A stretch of DNA of 64,000 nt, from assembly GCF_000829825.1 (NCBI RefSeq), contig NZ_JXSL01000027.1, positions 310,001 through 374,000 on the forward strand, given 5' to 3'. Origin of the DNA: Paramagnetospirillum magnetotacticum MS-1. GTDB taxonomy: Bacteria; Pseudomonadota; Alphaproteobacteria; Rhodospirillales; Magnetospirillaceae. Shown piece after piece: positions 20,033 to 28,041 of the stretch. Numbering within the stretch: position 1 is the first letter of the stretch; every line of letters starts with the position of its first letter. The notes under the pieces are model-generated. The model worked only from the letters and a program-made list of their open reading frames with translations, made no database searches and had not been told where the DNA came from. Position numbers and translations under genes: made by a program.

Positions 20033-20085
20033 CCGCCTGTGGCGGCTTGGCTTCCGCAGCATAAGCTGCGCGGCCCTTTGGGCCT
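20033..20085. repeat. cluster of three short perfect hairpins (REP-like)
   Basis: Three perfect stem-loops follow each other: GCCGCC-TGT-GGCGGC (20033-20047), GCAGC-ATAA-GCTGC (20057-20070) and GGCCC-TTT-GGGCC (20073-20085). They lie in the 227-base fabH-ihfA gap, after the fabH terminator. The arrangement resembles REP/BIME-type extragenic repeats. Confidence 0.5.
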
Positions 20086-20203
20086 GGAAGTGTTCTTGCA
20101 TGGCTGTTGAACGCCATCTCGCATCCCTCTGATATTGACGGATTTATCGTAAGGGTCTAGGGTCGGACCAGCTTTTCGGATTCCTTCAATCGGCTGGGGC
20201 GTC

Positions 20204-20524
20204 ATGACTGACAAGACCATTACGCGGGCGCAACTGAGCGAGGCCGTCTATCAAGAGGTCGGCCTGTCGCGCAACGAGTCCGCAGATCTGCTGGAAGCGG
20301 TGCTGGACGAGATTTCCGGCGCGCTGGCCAAGGGCGATGCGGTGAAGATCTCCTCGTTCGGGAGCTTCTCGGTGCGCTCCAAGGGCCAACGCATCGGCCG
20401 CAATCCCAAGACCGGTGAGGAAGTGCCCATCACGCCCCGCCGCGTGCTGGTGTTCCGCCCCTCCCAACTGCTCAAGAAGAAGATCAATGATGGCGTGGCC
20501 GCCAAGAGTGGCGGGGCCAAATGA
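20204..20524 (+). CDS. ihfA: integration host factor alpha subunit
   Basis: HU/IHF-family DNA-bending protein of 106 residues. It has the [21 protein letters not shown]-terminus and the beta-arm segment [20 protein letters not shown], in which R-NP-T marks the DNA-intercalating arm tip. [10 protein letters not shown] distinguishes the alpha-type subunit. Its stop overlaps the merR ATG as ATGA, giving tight translational coupling. IHF also assists sigma54-dependent NtrC activation and phage site-specific recombination, both relevant to other parts of this window. Confidence 0.95.
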   Translation: MTDKTITRAQLSEAVYQEVGLSRNESADLLEAVLDEISGALAKGDAVKISSFGSFSVRSKGQRIGRNPKTGEEVPITPRRVLVFRPSQLLKKKINDGVAAKSGGAK

Positions 20525-21075
20525 CGGGCGACGAGGGGGACGATTCTTCGGCCCGGCGCAACGGCAAGTCCGAAGCGGCGTTCCGGACCATCAGCGAGGT
20601 CGCCGACGACCTCGACGTCCCCCAGCATGTTCTTCGTTTTTGGGAAGGCAAGTTTCCTCAGGTCAAGCCGCTGAAGCGGGGCGGGGGGCGGCGTTACTAT
20701 CGTCCCGATGATGTGGCGCTGCTGCGGCGCATCCGCGACCTTCTTTATGCCGAGGGCTATACCATCAAGGGTGTGCAGAAGCTCTTGAAGGAGGGCGGGG
20801 GCAAGGATGCACCGGCCCAGGCCTCACCGGCCCGCGCCGCCGAGCCCGAGCTTCTGCTGGGTCTGGATCAGCCCGACGACCATGACGAGGATGACGAGGC
20901 CGACGATCTGGTCATCGAGGATGACGAATCCCGCCATGCTGTGGTGCGGACCATCATTGCCGGAGGCGATGATCTCCCGGCGGCACCGGGGGGGCTCAGC
21001 CCCACGCTGCGCCACGAACTGGAGGATATCCTGGCCGAGCTGGAGCAACTGCGGGCCTTGTTGCAGGGGCGATGA
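20521..21075 (+). CDS. MerR-family transcriptional regulator
   Basis: Protein of 184 residues. The MerR helix-turn-helix spans about residues 22-90: [21 protein letters not shown], then [20 protein letters not shown]. It has an alanine/acid-rich central linker and a C-terminal coiled coil (about 155-183) for dimerisation. There are no metal-binding cysteines like those of MerR proper. Placement directly after ihfA and before tRNA-Pro is a widespread alphaproteobacterial arrangement; the regulon is unknown. Confidence 0.9.
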   Translation: MTGDEGDDSSARRNGKSEAAFRTISEVADDLDVPQHVLRFWEGKFPQVKPLKRGGGRRYYRPDDVALLRRIRDLLYAEGYTIKGVQKLLKEGGGKDAPAQASPARAAEPELLLGLDQPDDHDEDDEADDLVIEDDESRHAVVRTIIAGGDDLPAAPGGLSPTLRHELEDILAELEQLRALLQGR

Positions 21076-21094
21076 AATTCCGTGAAGAACTGGG

Positions 21095-21123
21095 TTGCGT
21101 TGGCGGAAGGGCCTGACTATAGT
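21095..21123 (+). promoter_or_regulatory. promoter of tRNA-Pro
   Basis: TTGCGT (21095-21100), a 17-base spacer and TATAGT (21118-21123) give the best sigma70-like match found by eye in the window. The expected transcript start is about 90 bases before the mature tRNA. It lies within 50 bases of the merR stop. Confidence 0.6.
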
Positions 21124-21218
21124 GCGCCCCTCTCCCGGCACACCCCGCCGGTTTCTCCCCCTCCCACGGTGGTTTTCCGCCGGGGAACAAAGGTTTCGGT
21201 GGGCTCGCCCACCACGGT

Positions 21219-21295
21219 CGGAGCGTAGCGCAGCCCGGTAGCGCATCAGTCTGGGGGACTGGGGGTCGCAGGTTCGAATCCTGTCGCTCCGACCA
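21219..21295 (+). tRNA. tRNA-Pro (anticodon GGG)
   Basis: A 77-base cloverleaf is read directly. The acceptor stem CGGAGCG pairs with CGCTCCG, followed by A and an encoded CCA. The D stem is GCGC/GCGC. The anticodon stem TCAGT/ACTGG has a loop CTGGGGG giving anticodon GGG, which reads CCC and CCU. The T-loop is TTCGAAT. Confidence 0.97.
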
Positions 21296-21303
21296 AAGTT
21301 CGG

Positions 21304-21338
21304 CGGCCCGGCTCATCATGATGAGCCGGGCCGTTTCT
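21304..21338 (+). terminator. terminator of tRNA-Pro
   Basis: Bases 21304-21333 form a perfect 30-base palindrome (half-site CGGCCCGGCTCATCA), followed by TTTCTCTT. It starts nine bases after the tRNA CCA end. Confidence 0.75.
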
Positions 21339-21355
21339 CTTATGGGGAGGCCTGA

Positions 21356-23755
21356 TTGGATCAAGAGACTTTAGCCAAGGCCCAGGCTGCGCACCGCGCG
21401 GGAAACCTTGCTGCGGCCGAGCCCCTTTACGCCGCCGTTCTGGCCGCCAACCCCGATCATGTGGAGTCGCTTTACGCTTATGGCGTGCTGATGGCTCAGA
21501 CGGGGCGTTTGCCCCAGTCCCTGGATAGCCTGGGCAAAGCGGCGCGATTGGCGCCCGACGACAGCCGGATCGGTCGAAACTATGCTCTGGTCCTACAGGC
21601 GGCCGGACGCCTTCCGGAATCCGAGCGTGAGTTCGTGCGTTTGTCCGACCGTGAACCCGATCGTCCCGAACATCGTTTCGGGCTCGGTCTGGTGGTCTCG
21701 GCCCAGGGGCGCTTCGACCATGCCATCGCTCATTTCCGGGAGGGGCTTGCCCTGGCGCCGGGGGATGCGGAGGCCCGTTGTAATCTGGGTTTGGCCTGCC
21801 GAGCCGCCGGGCGGCTGGAAGAGGCCATCGATGCCTTCGCCAAGGCGGCGGAGATGGCTCCTGGATTGGCCAAGGCCCACGGCAATCTGGGGGGCGCCCT
21901 GTTCGCCGCCGGACGTTGGGTCGACGCGGTGGATGCCTGGGCACGGGCCTTGGCTCTGGAACCCCGCCATGCGGATGTGCGCTCCGATATGGGGGTGGCC
22001 TTGGCCAAGCTGGGGCGGCTGGACGAGGCGGTGGACTGCTTCCGGCAGGCTTCGGAGATCGACCCCGGCAATCCCGGCCACGGATACAATCTAGGCCGCG
22101 CGCTTCACGATCTCGGGCGGCTGGAAGAGGCCCTCCAGTCCTATGCCCAGGTTATCGCCTTGGATCCCTGCCATCTCTCCGCCCATCTCAACAGCGGTGT
22201 GATCTTCAAGAAGGCCGGGGATTACGATCAGGCGCTGGCCGCCTATGACCGGGTTCTTGAACTGGACCCGGCCAATGGCGCCGCTAGCCTCAATCGCGGC
22301 AAGACGCTGTTCGAACTGGGGCGGCTGGAAGAGGCCTTGGAGGCCTATACAACGGCCCGCAATCTGATGCCCGACGATGCCGATGCGCTGAGCGAGCTGG
22401 TGCATCTGCGCAAGGTCGTTTGCGACTGGCCGGGGATCGAGGCGGAGGAGGAGGCGTGCCGCCGCATGGTGGCGGACGGCAATCCGGGCATCGACCCCCT
22501 GGTCTTCCTGTCCATTCCCGCCTCGACCGAGGAACAGGCGCGATGCGGGAATTTGTGGGGCCGGATGCTTTGCTCCGACCGCGCCGCCTCGGTCCAGGGC
22601 GTCTCGTTCGCCCCCCGGAACGGTGACGCGGTCTCCCCGAAGATCAAAATCGGCTATCTGGCCGCCGATTTTCATAATCATCCCGTGGCCAATCTGAGTG
22701 CGGGGATATACGACCGTCACGACCGCTCGCGTTTTGAGATCTCTGCCTATTCCCTGGGGCCCGACGACGGCAGTCCCATGCGCCAGAGGCTGGAGGCCAG
22801 CTTCGACCGTTTCGTGGATCTCAGGGAGGTGGCTTCAGGGGACGCGGCGCGCCGTATCCACGCGGATGGCATCGACATTCTGGTGGATCTCAGCGGTTTC
22901 ACCAAGAATACCCGGCCAGAGATTCTGGCCTGCCGCCCGGCGCCCGTTCAGATCAATTTCCTGGGCTTCCCCGCCACCATGGGAGTGGACTGGCTCGACT
23001 ACATCTTGGCGGATGCGGTGATCGCCCCAAGGGACCAGCAAGAGCACTATGCCGAGAAGCTGGTTCATCTGCCTCACAGTTTCCTGCCCTTCGGCGACCA
23101 TCCCCCGGTTGGCGAACCCAGTCAGCCGCGCGCCGCCCATGGGTTGCCCGAAGATGCCTTCGTCTTTTGCTGCATCAACAATAGCTTCAAATTCCGGCCG
23201 CAGACATTCGATGTCTGGGCCGAGATCCTGCATCAGGTTCCCAGGGGCGTTCTCTGGCTGCTCGACCGCGGTCCTCTCAGCCGGGACAATATGAACCGGG
23301 AGATGGCCGGGCGGGGGATCGATCCGGCCCGTCTGGTATTCGCCCAGCGGGTCGATCTTGCCGAACACATGGCACGGCATCGTCTGGCGGATCTGTTTCT
23401 GGACAGCTTTCCCTTCAACGCCATCACCACGGCCAGCGACGCCTTGTGGTCGGGGCTGCCCGTTCTGACCTGGATGGGCGAGAGTTTCGTGAGCCGGGGG
23501 GCCTCCAGCCTTCTCCTTGCCCTGGGCCTTCCGGAACTCGTCACGGCGTCACCGGAGGCGTACAAGGCCGAGGCCATCCGTCTGGCCCGCGAGCCCGAGC
23601 GCCTGCGAATGCTTAAGGACCGGTTGGACACCCGGCGGCAAACGCCTGCGCCCCTGTTTGACACCGAGATCTTTACCAGGGATCTGGAGAAGGCCTATGT
23701 CCAGATGGTGGCGCGGTCGCGCGCGGGCCTGCCGCCCGAACCCTTTGCGGTTTGA
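21356..23755 (+). CDS. TPR-repeat O-GlcNAc-transferase-like glycosyltransferase
   Basis: Protein of 799 residues. Residues about 1-345 carry roughly ten TPR repeats, visible as recurring G-R-L-x-E-A and L-x-P-x-x-A-x-A blocks. Residues about 425-799 resemble the catalytic domain of OGT/SPINDLY (glycosyltransferase family 41). Supporting motifs are GYLAADFHNHPVANL, with H442 matching the conserved catalytic-region His; VQINFLGFPATMG; and INNSFKFRPQTF, LFLDSFPFN and GLPVLTWMGESFVSRG. Bacterial members glycosylate flagellin or other proteins, or act in polysaccharide synthesis; the substrate here is unknown. The TTG start follows a strong GGGGAGG. Confidence 0.88.
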   Translation: MDQETLAKAQAAHRAGNLAAAEPLYAAVLAANPDHVESLYAYGVLMAQTGRLPQSLDSLGKAARLAPDDSRIGRNYALVLQAAGRLPESEREFVRLSDREPDRPEHRFGLGLVVSAQGRFDHAIAHFREGLALAPGDAEARCNLGLACRAAGRLEEAIDAFAKAAEMAPGLAKAHGNLGGALFAAGRWVDAVDAWARALALEPRHADVRSDMGVALAKLGRLDEAVDCFRQASEIDPGNPGHGYNLGRALHDLGRLEEALQSYAQVIALDPCHLSAHLNSGVIFKKAGDYDQALAAYDRVLELDPANGAASLNRGKTLFELGRLEEALEAYTTARNLMPDDADALSELVHLRKVVCDWPGIEAEEEACRRMVADGNPGIDPLVFLSIPASTEEQARCGNLWGRMLCSDRAASVQGVSFAPRNGDAVSPKIKIGYLAADFHNHPVANLSAGIYDRHDRSRFEISAYSLGPDDGSPMRQRLEASFDRFVDLREVASGDAARRIHADGIDILVDLSGFTKNTRPEILACRPAPVQINFLGFPATMGVDWLDYILADAVIAPRDQQEHYAEKLVHLPHSFLPFGDHPPVGEPSQPRAAHGLPEDAFVFCCINNSFKFRPQTFDVWAEILHQVPRGVLWLLDRGPLSRDNMNREMAGRGIDPARLVFAQRVDLAEHMARHRLADLFLDSFPFNAITTASDALWSGLPVLTWMGESFVSRGASSLLLALGLPELVTASPEAYKAEAIRLAREPERLRMLKDRLDTRRQTPAPLFDTEIFTRDLEKAYVQMVARSRAGLPPEPFAV

Positions 23756-23899
23756 TCAGTGCGCCAGGACGGTGGTCAGGCCAATGATCGCCCATCCGAA
23801 TAAAGTTGCGCCGATCACCGTTCCGGCGATCACGATGGCGGCGTAACCCAACAGGCGGGGAACACGGCATTCGGTTTTGCTGGTGGATGCGGCGGTCAT
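23756..23899 (-). CDS. 47-residue predicted membrane protein
   Basis: Short open frame of 47 residues, reading MTAASTSKTECRVPRLLGYA and then a single hydrophobic helix at about residues 18-42, ending LTTVLAH. It has a good ribosome-binding site (AGGGA, five bases upstream of ATG at 23899) and a perfect FNR-type palindrome 42 bases upstream of the start codon. It starts one base after the stop of the opposite-strand OGT gene and has no other neighbour to explain it. No family was recognised. Small single-helix proteins under FNR control are often accessory subunits of respiratory enzymes, but that is only a suggestion. Confidence 0.6.
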   Translation of the reverse strand: MTAASTSKTECRVPRLLGYAAIVIAGTVIGATLFGWAIIGLTTVLAH

Positions 23900-23940
23900 G
23901 AGAGTCCCTGTCCTTCGTAATGTGTATTTTGGTTATACAT

Positions 23941-23954
23941 TTGACCAAGGTCAA
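23941..23954 (-). promoter_or_regulatory. FNR/FixK-type box upstream of the 47-residue gene
   Basis: TTGACCAAGGTCAA has perfect TTGACC/GGTCAA arms, the symmetry of FNR/FixK/NnrR sites. The only nearby start codon it could serve is the minus-strand ATG at 23899. Compare the related box at 1926-1939. Confidence 0.55.
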
Positions 23955-23996
23955 ATTCAAAGACTCTAATTGTTATAATTCGACGGCCCGAAAGCA

Positions 23997-24024
23997 AAAG
24001 GCCCGGCTAAACGACCGGGCCTTT
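23997..24024 (-). terminator. terminator of the dihydroorotate-dehydrogenase-like gene
   Basis: AAAGGCCCGG and CCGGGCCTTT pair perfectly around an eight-base loop. Read on the minus strand, the stem is followed by TTTTGCTTT. Confidence 0.8.
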
Positions 24025-24045
24025 CCGAGATAATATCTTGGAAAG

Positions 24046-25035
24046 TCAGGCGTTATAGGCGCCGCCCCGCAGGATGCGGATATAGTTGACCCGGTCGAAG
24101 GCGGCCAGATCCTTGGTGGCGCCACGGCTCATGCGGCCCCGGATGTCGGCCACGGATTCGGCTTCGCGTTCCTTGAGTTCGGCGATGAGGCCATCATGAA
24201 GGGTCTTCATATAGCCGACGCCGTGACGCATCAGGGCAGAGGTGGTCATCACCACATCGGCGCCGACGAACAGATACTTCACCACCTCGGCGGCGGTCTG
24301 TACACCGGAACTAGCGGCGATGGACGCCTTGATCTTGCCGGCCAGGGTGGCGATCCACAGCAGGGGCAGGCGGATTTCGCCCTTATGGCTGAGCTTGAGA
24401 TCGCGGACCAGGGTCAGTTCCTCGAGATCGATGTCGGGCTGGTAGAAGCGGTTGAACAGGACCACGCCATCCACCCCATGGTCGTCGAGGACCTTCACCA
24501 TATTGCCCACCGAACTGAAATAGGGGCTGAGCTTCATGGAGACCGGAATCTTCACCGTGGACTTCACGTCTTCGAGAATTTCCAGGTAGCGGGATTCCAC
24601 CTCGGTGCCGCTCATATCCATGTCGGTGGGCAGCAAATAGACATTCAGTTCGATGGCGCTGGCGCCGGCTTGCTGGATCTGCTGGGCGTAATCGGTCCAG
24701 CCAGTCCGCGTGGTGCCGTTCAAGCTGGCGATCACTGGAATTTCCAGGGCTTCCCTGGTGCGGCGGATCAGGTCGAGATAGTTCTTCGGCCCGGCATTGG
24801 CGGAAATATTGGCGGGGAAGTACGAGAAGGCTTCGGAATTGCCCTCGCAGACCAGCCGTTCGATCTCGTCGATCTCGTTCTCGATGTCTTCTTGAAAGAT
24901 GGAGGGCAGCACGATGGCCGCCGCGCCACAGTCTTCCAAACGCCGGGAATTGCCAAGGTCGAGCGCCAACGGCGAGGCCGATACCACCAGAGGATTCTTC
25001 AAGTCGAGGCCGAGATAACGGGTGGCGAGATTCAT
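24046..25035 (-). CDS. dihydroorotate dehydrogenase-like flavoprotein
   Basis: TIM-barrel protein of 329 residues related to class 1 dihydroorotate dehydrogenase. The N-terminus NLATRYLGLDLKNPLVVSAS and the central VIASLNGTTRTGWTDYAQ, IELNVY and PVSMKLSPY support FMN binding. It belongs to the branch often found beside pyruvate:ferredoxin oxidoreductase genes rather than to pyrD proper: the insertion DMDMSGTEVESRY and the catalytic region differ. Real substrate unknown. It is divergent from the next gene with a 127-base gap. Confidence 0.85.
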   Translation of the reverse strand: MNLATRYLGLDLKNPLVVSASPLALDLGNSRRLEDCGAAAIVLPSIFQEDIENEIDEIERLVCEGNSEAFSYFPANISANAGPKNYLDLIRRTREALEIPVIASLNGTTRTGWTDYAQQIQQAGASAIELNVYLLPTDMDMSGTEVESRYLEILEDVKSTVKIPVSMKLSPYFSSVGNMVKVLDDHGVDGVVLFNRFYQPDIDLEELTLVRDLKLSHKGEIRLPLLWIATLAGKIKASIAASSGVQTAAEVVKYLFVGADVVMTTSALMRHGVGYMKTLHDGLIAELKEREAESVADIRGRMSRGATKDLAAFDRVNYIRILRGGAYNA

Positions 25036-25162
25036 GGCGGCTGTCCTTCGTTCACGGGCAGAATGTTACGTGAAAGAAAGGGTAGCCCCGGCTGGGCTCG
25101 CGCGGCAAGCCGGAAACGGATATGGTGCCCGCCCATCCAGATCTTCCAGGTTAAAGCGGTCC

Positions 25163-26266
25163 ATGCTTCTTCCCGAAACGTCAAAGCATCTTTGGCTGGC
25201 CCTATCGCCCCACGGCTATGGCCATGCGGCCATGACGGCGCCGGTGATACATGCCTTGCGGCGGCGCTTGCCCGATCTTCGCCTGACCATCCAGACCGCC
25301 TTGCCGCGCGCTTTTCTGGAAGAGCGCTACGGCCCCGATTTCACCCATATTCCGGACATCCCTGATTTCGGTCTGAAGATGCTGTCGGCCACGGTGGTGG
25401 ATCTGGAGGCTTCGGCGGAAGGCTATCGCCGCCTGCATGCCGATTTCGATGCCCTCGTGGAGTCCGAGGCCCAAAGGCTGCGCCGAGCCTGGCCTGATCT
25501 GGTGCTGGCCAATGTGCCCTATGTCACCCTGGCTGCCGCCGCGCGGGCAGGTATCGGGGCCGTGGCGCTCAGTTCGCTGGAATGGGCCGACATCTACCGG
25601 CACTATCTGGGGGACCGGCCGGAAGCGGCTGGCATCTATGCCCAGATGCGCGGTTCCTACAACGCGGCCCAAGCCTTCCTGCGGGTCACGCCCGCCATGG
25701 ACATGCCCAGTATCGACACCATTATCGACATCGGACCTGTGGCAAATAAGGGGCGGAACCGCCGGGATGAATTGGCCGCCCGGCTGCCCGGCAGGCTTGG
25801 ACTGGCGGCTTTTGGCGGCATCGATCACGATTTTTCCATGGCGAACTGGCCGCGCATGGAGGGGTGGACCTGGGCCACCACGCTGGATTTTCCAAAAGAC
25901 CGGGGCGATATCGTGGCCTGGCGGGATCTTGGCCTGCCGTTTTCCGATCTGGCCGCTTCGGTGGATGTGATCGTCACCAAACCGGGCTACGGCACCTTTA
26001 CCGAAGCCGGGCTTTCGGGAATACCCGTATTATATGTCCTGCGGCCCGATTGGCCGGAATCGCCCGCCATGGACATATGGTTGGCGGCCCATACAAGGGC
26101 GCTGGCGGTGACCTTGGAAGCACTGACATGTGACGCGGAGGCTCAACTACGCAGGTTGTTTTCCCTGCCGGAACAGCCTGTTGCCCAAGCTTTGGGGAAT
26201 GAAGAGGCGGCCGAATATATCGCGAGTATTCTGTGCGCGGAAACCGGCATCTGCGAAAGAAGTTGA
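25163..26266 (+). CDS. glycosyltransferase-like protein (GT-B fold)
   Basis: Protein of 367 residues. The N-terminal SPHGYGHAAMTAPVIHALRR is the GHxxR/P loop typical of MurG-like GT-B enzymes and of the N-terminal domain of L-arabinokinase-like proteins. The C-terminal half has VDVIVTKPGYGTFTEAGLSG, a nucleotide-sugar-binding motif of the same fold. The ATG at 25163 starts directly before this domain. No pathway partner is adjacent, so acceptor and donor are unknown. Confidence 0.8.
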   Translation: MLLPETSKHLWLALSPHGYGHAAMTAPVIHALRRRLPDLRLTIQTALPRAFLEERYGPDFTHIPDIPDFGLKMLSATVVDLEASAEGYRRLHADFDALVESEAQRLRRAWPDLVLANVPYVTLAAAARAGIGAVALSSLEWADIYRHYLGDRPEAAGIYAQMRGSYNAAQAFLRVTPAMDMPSIDTIIDIGPVANKGRNRRDELAARLPGRLGLAAFGGIDHDFSMANWPRMEGWTWATTLDFPKDRGDIVAWRDLGLPFSDLAASVDVIVTKPGYGTFTEAGLSGIPVLYVLRPDWPESPAMDIWLAAHTRALAVTLEALTCDAEAQLRRLFSLPEQPVAQALGNEEAAEYIASILCAETGICERS

Positions 26267-26411
26267 AGGGATGAGGATTTGTCACGCCGGGGTATCGAAA
26301 TCCATTTACCCAATTCACATATGCGTGACATCGGTTGGCGGTGCCGTGGTACCGGACCGGTGAGGGCTCCTGGTTCGATCTCCTCTTCCGGGATGACCTG
26401 CACAGACTCGT

Positions 26412-26449
26412 GGGGCGCGCCCGATCACAAGTGGACGCGCCCCGCTTTT
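26412..26449 (+). terminator. terminator-like hairpin in the cutA leader
   Basis: GGGGCGCG (26412-26419) and CGCGCCCC (26436-26443) are perfectly paired around a 16-base loop, followed by GCTTTTC. It lies only about 25 bases before the cutA start and about 145 bases after the upstream stop, so it could end a small RNA or attenuate cutA rather than serve the preceding gene. Confidence 0.6.
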
Positions 26450-26473
26450 CTCTGCCAGTAAGGAGATAAGCCT

Positions 26474-26791
26474 TTGACGGTCAAGATGATTTACGTGACA
26501 GCCTCCGATCGGGAGGAGGCCATGGCCTTGGCTCGTAGCCTGGTGGAAGAGAGGCTGGTGGCCTGCGCCAATGTGATGGACGGCGTCACCTCGGTCTATT
26601 GGTGGGAGGGCAAGGTCTGCGAGGGACCCGAGGCGGTGTTGATCTGCAAGACGCGGGCGGAATTGGTGGAATCCGTGATCGCGCGGGTGCGTGAACGGCA
26701 CTCCTATGCCTGCCCCTGCGTGGTTGCCTTGCCAATCGAGGCGGGCAATCCCGCCTATCTGGATTGGATCAAGACCGAGACAGGCGGGTGA
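26474..26791 (+). CDS. cutA: divalent-cation tolerance protein CutA
   Basis: CutA1 family protein of 105 residues, a trimeric ferredoxin-like fold implicated in copper tolerance. Family motifs are YVTASDREEAMALARSLVEE, LVACANV and YWWEGKV, with ERHSYACPCVVALPI near the C-terminus. The TTG at 26474 is preceded by AAGGAG with eight-base spacing; ATG at 26486 is an alternative. It is preceded by the terminator-like leader hairpin and is convergent with ispDF. Confidence 0.93.
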   Translation: MTVKMIYVTASDREEAMALARSLVEERLVACANVMDGVTSVYWWEGKVCEGPEAVLICKTRAELVESVIARVRERHSYACPCVVALPIEAGNPAYLDWIKTETGG

Positions 26792-26792
26792 G

Positions 26793-27947
26793 CTAGCGGG
26801 GCAGCCAGACCGAAGCCATGGCCTGGGCGGCGATGCCTTCGCGGCGGCCGGTGAAGCCCAGACCTTCCGTGGTGGTGGCCTTGACGCTGACCCGGTCTTG
26901 GGAAATCCCCAGGATTTCCGCCACCCTGGCCGCCATGGCGGCGCGGTGGGGGCCCACTTTGGGCCGCTCGCAGATGATGGTGACATCCACATTGACGATG
27001 CGCCCGCCCTTGGCGGTGACCAGCGAGCCCGCATGGGCCAGGAACTGGTCCGAGGCCGCGCCCTTCCATTTAGGATCGGTGGGGGGGAAGTGATGGCCGA
27101 TATCACCGGCCGAGATGGCGCCCAGCACCGCGTCGGTAAGCGCGTGCAGGGAGACGTCGGCATCGGAATGGCCTTCCAGGCCCGCTTCATGAGGAATCTC
27201 GACGCCGCACAGCCACACGCTTTTCTTGGCGGGGTCGAAGCGGTGCACGTCATAGCCCGAGGCCGAACGGACCTCGCCGGGGCCGTCGAATAAGCGGCGC
27301 GCCCGCTCAAGATCGGCGCTGGTGGTGATCTTGACGTTGTCTTCCGCGCCGTTCACCAGTTCCACCGCCAGACCGGCCTTTTCCGCCACGGCGGCGTCAT
27401 CGGTCAGTTCATTGCCGATCACCGCCTGGTGAGCGGCAATGATATCGGCATAGCGGAATCCCTGGGGAGTCTGGGCGCGGAACAGATTGGAGCGATCCAC
27501 CGTGTCGGCCACGAAACCGTCCTGGCCTCGTTTCAGCGTATCGGCCACCGGCACAACAGGAAGGGCACCGGGGTGGTTGTCGAGCGCGCGGATGACCCGG
27601 CCGATGGTGCCGTGATCGATGAAGGGCCGCGCCCCGTCGTGGATCAACACATTGGCGGGAGCCAGATCCTTCAGGCTTTCCAGGCCCAGACGCACGCTGT
27701 CCTGGCGAGTGGCGCCGCCATGGACCGGTTCCAGCAGGTTGAGACCGGCTGCGGCCATGTCGTAGAGCTGGCGGTCGTCGGGATGGATGACGGCGCGCAC
27801 GGCGGCAATCTCGGGATTGGTGGCGAAGGCTGCCAGGGTGTGGCGCAGCACCATGCGTCCGGCCAGATCATGGTATTGCTTGGGCAGGTCGCCGCCGAAC
27901 CGCCGTCCGCGCCCCGCCGCCACCACCAGCACAACCGTCTTGGCCAT
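26793..27947 (-). CDS. ispDF: bifunctional IspD/IspF isoprenoid enzyme
   Basis: Fused protein of 384 residues of the methylerythritol phosphate pathway. Residues about 1-225 form IspD (MEP cytidylyltransferase): VVAAGRGRRFGGDLPKQY, VLIHDGARPF and DAAVAEKAG. Residues about 228-384 form IspF (MEcPP synthase): SGYDVHRFD with the metal-binding Asp and His, LEGHSDADVSLHALTDA, and the C-terminal KATTTEGLGFTGRREGIAA. The fusion is common in alphaproteobacteria and Campylobacter. GGGAG precedes the ATG at 27947. It is divergent from the CcsA-like gene. Confidence 0.96.
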   Translation of the reverse strand: MAKTVVLVVAAGRGRRFGGDLPKQYHDLAGRMVLRHTLAAFATNPEIAAVRAVIHPDDRQLYDMAAAGLNLLEPVHGGATRQDSVRLGLESLKDLAPANVLIHDGARPFIDHGTIGRVIRALDNHPGALPVVPVADTLKRGQDGFVADTVDRSNLFRAQTPQGFRYADIIAAHQAVIGNELTDDAAVAEKAGLAVELVNGAEDNVKITTSADLERARRLFDGPGEVRSASGYDVHRFDPAKKSVWLCGVEIPHEAGLEGHSDADVSLHALTDAVLGAISAGDIGHHFPPTDPKWKGAASDQFLAHAGSLVTAKGGRIVNVDVTIICERPKVGPHRAAMAARVAEILGISQDRVSVKATTTEGLGFTGRREGIAAQAMASVWLPR

Positions 27948-28041
27948 TTGCGATCTCCCATGAAAAGCGGGCGACAGACTATGCGAGACGTCGCGTGCTG
28001 TCACCCCTTTGCGGCTTCGCAAAGGATGGTATAGTCCGCTC

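Noticed and set aside
19945-20220. A 91-codon minus-strand frame across the fabH-ihfA gap
   Set aside because: It consists of the hairpin repeats read in frame, with no ribosome-binding site.
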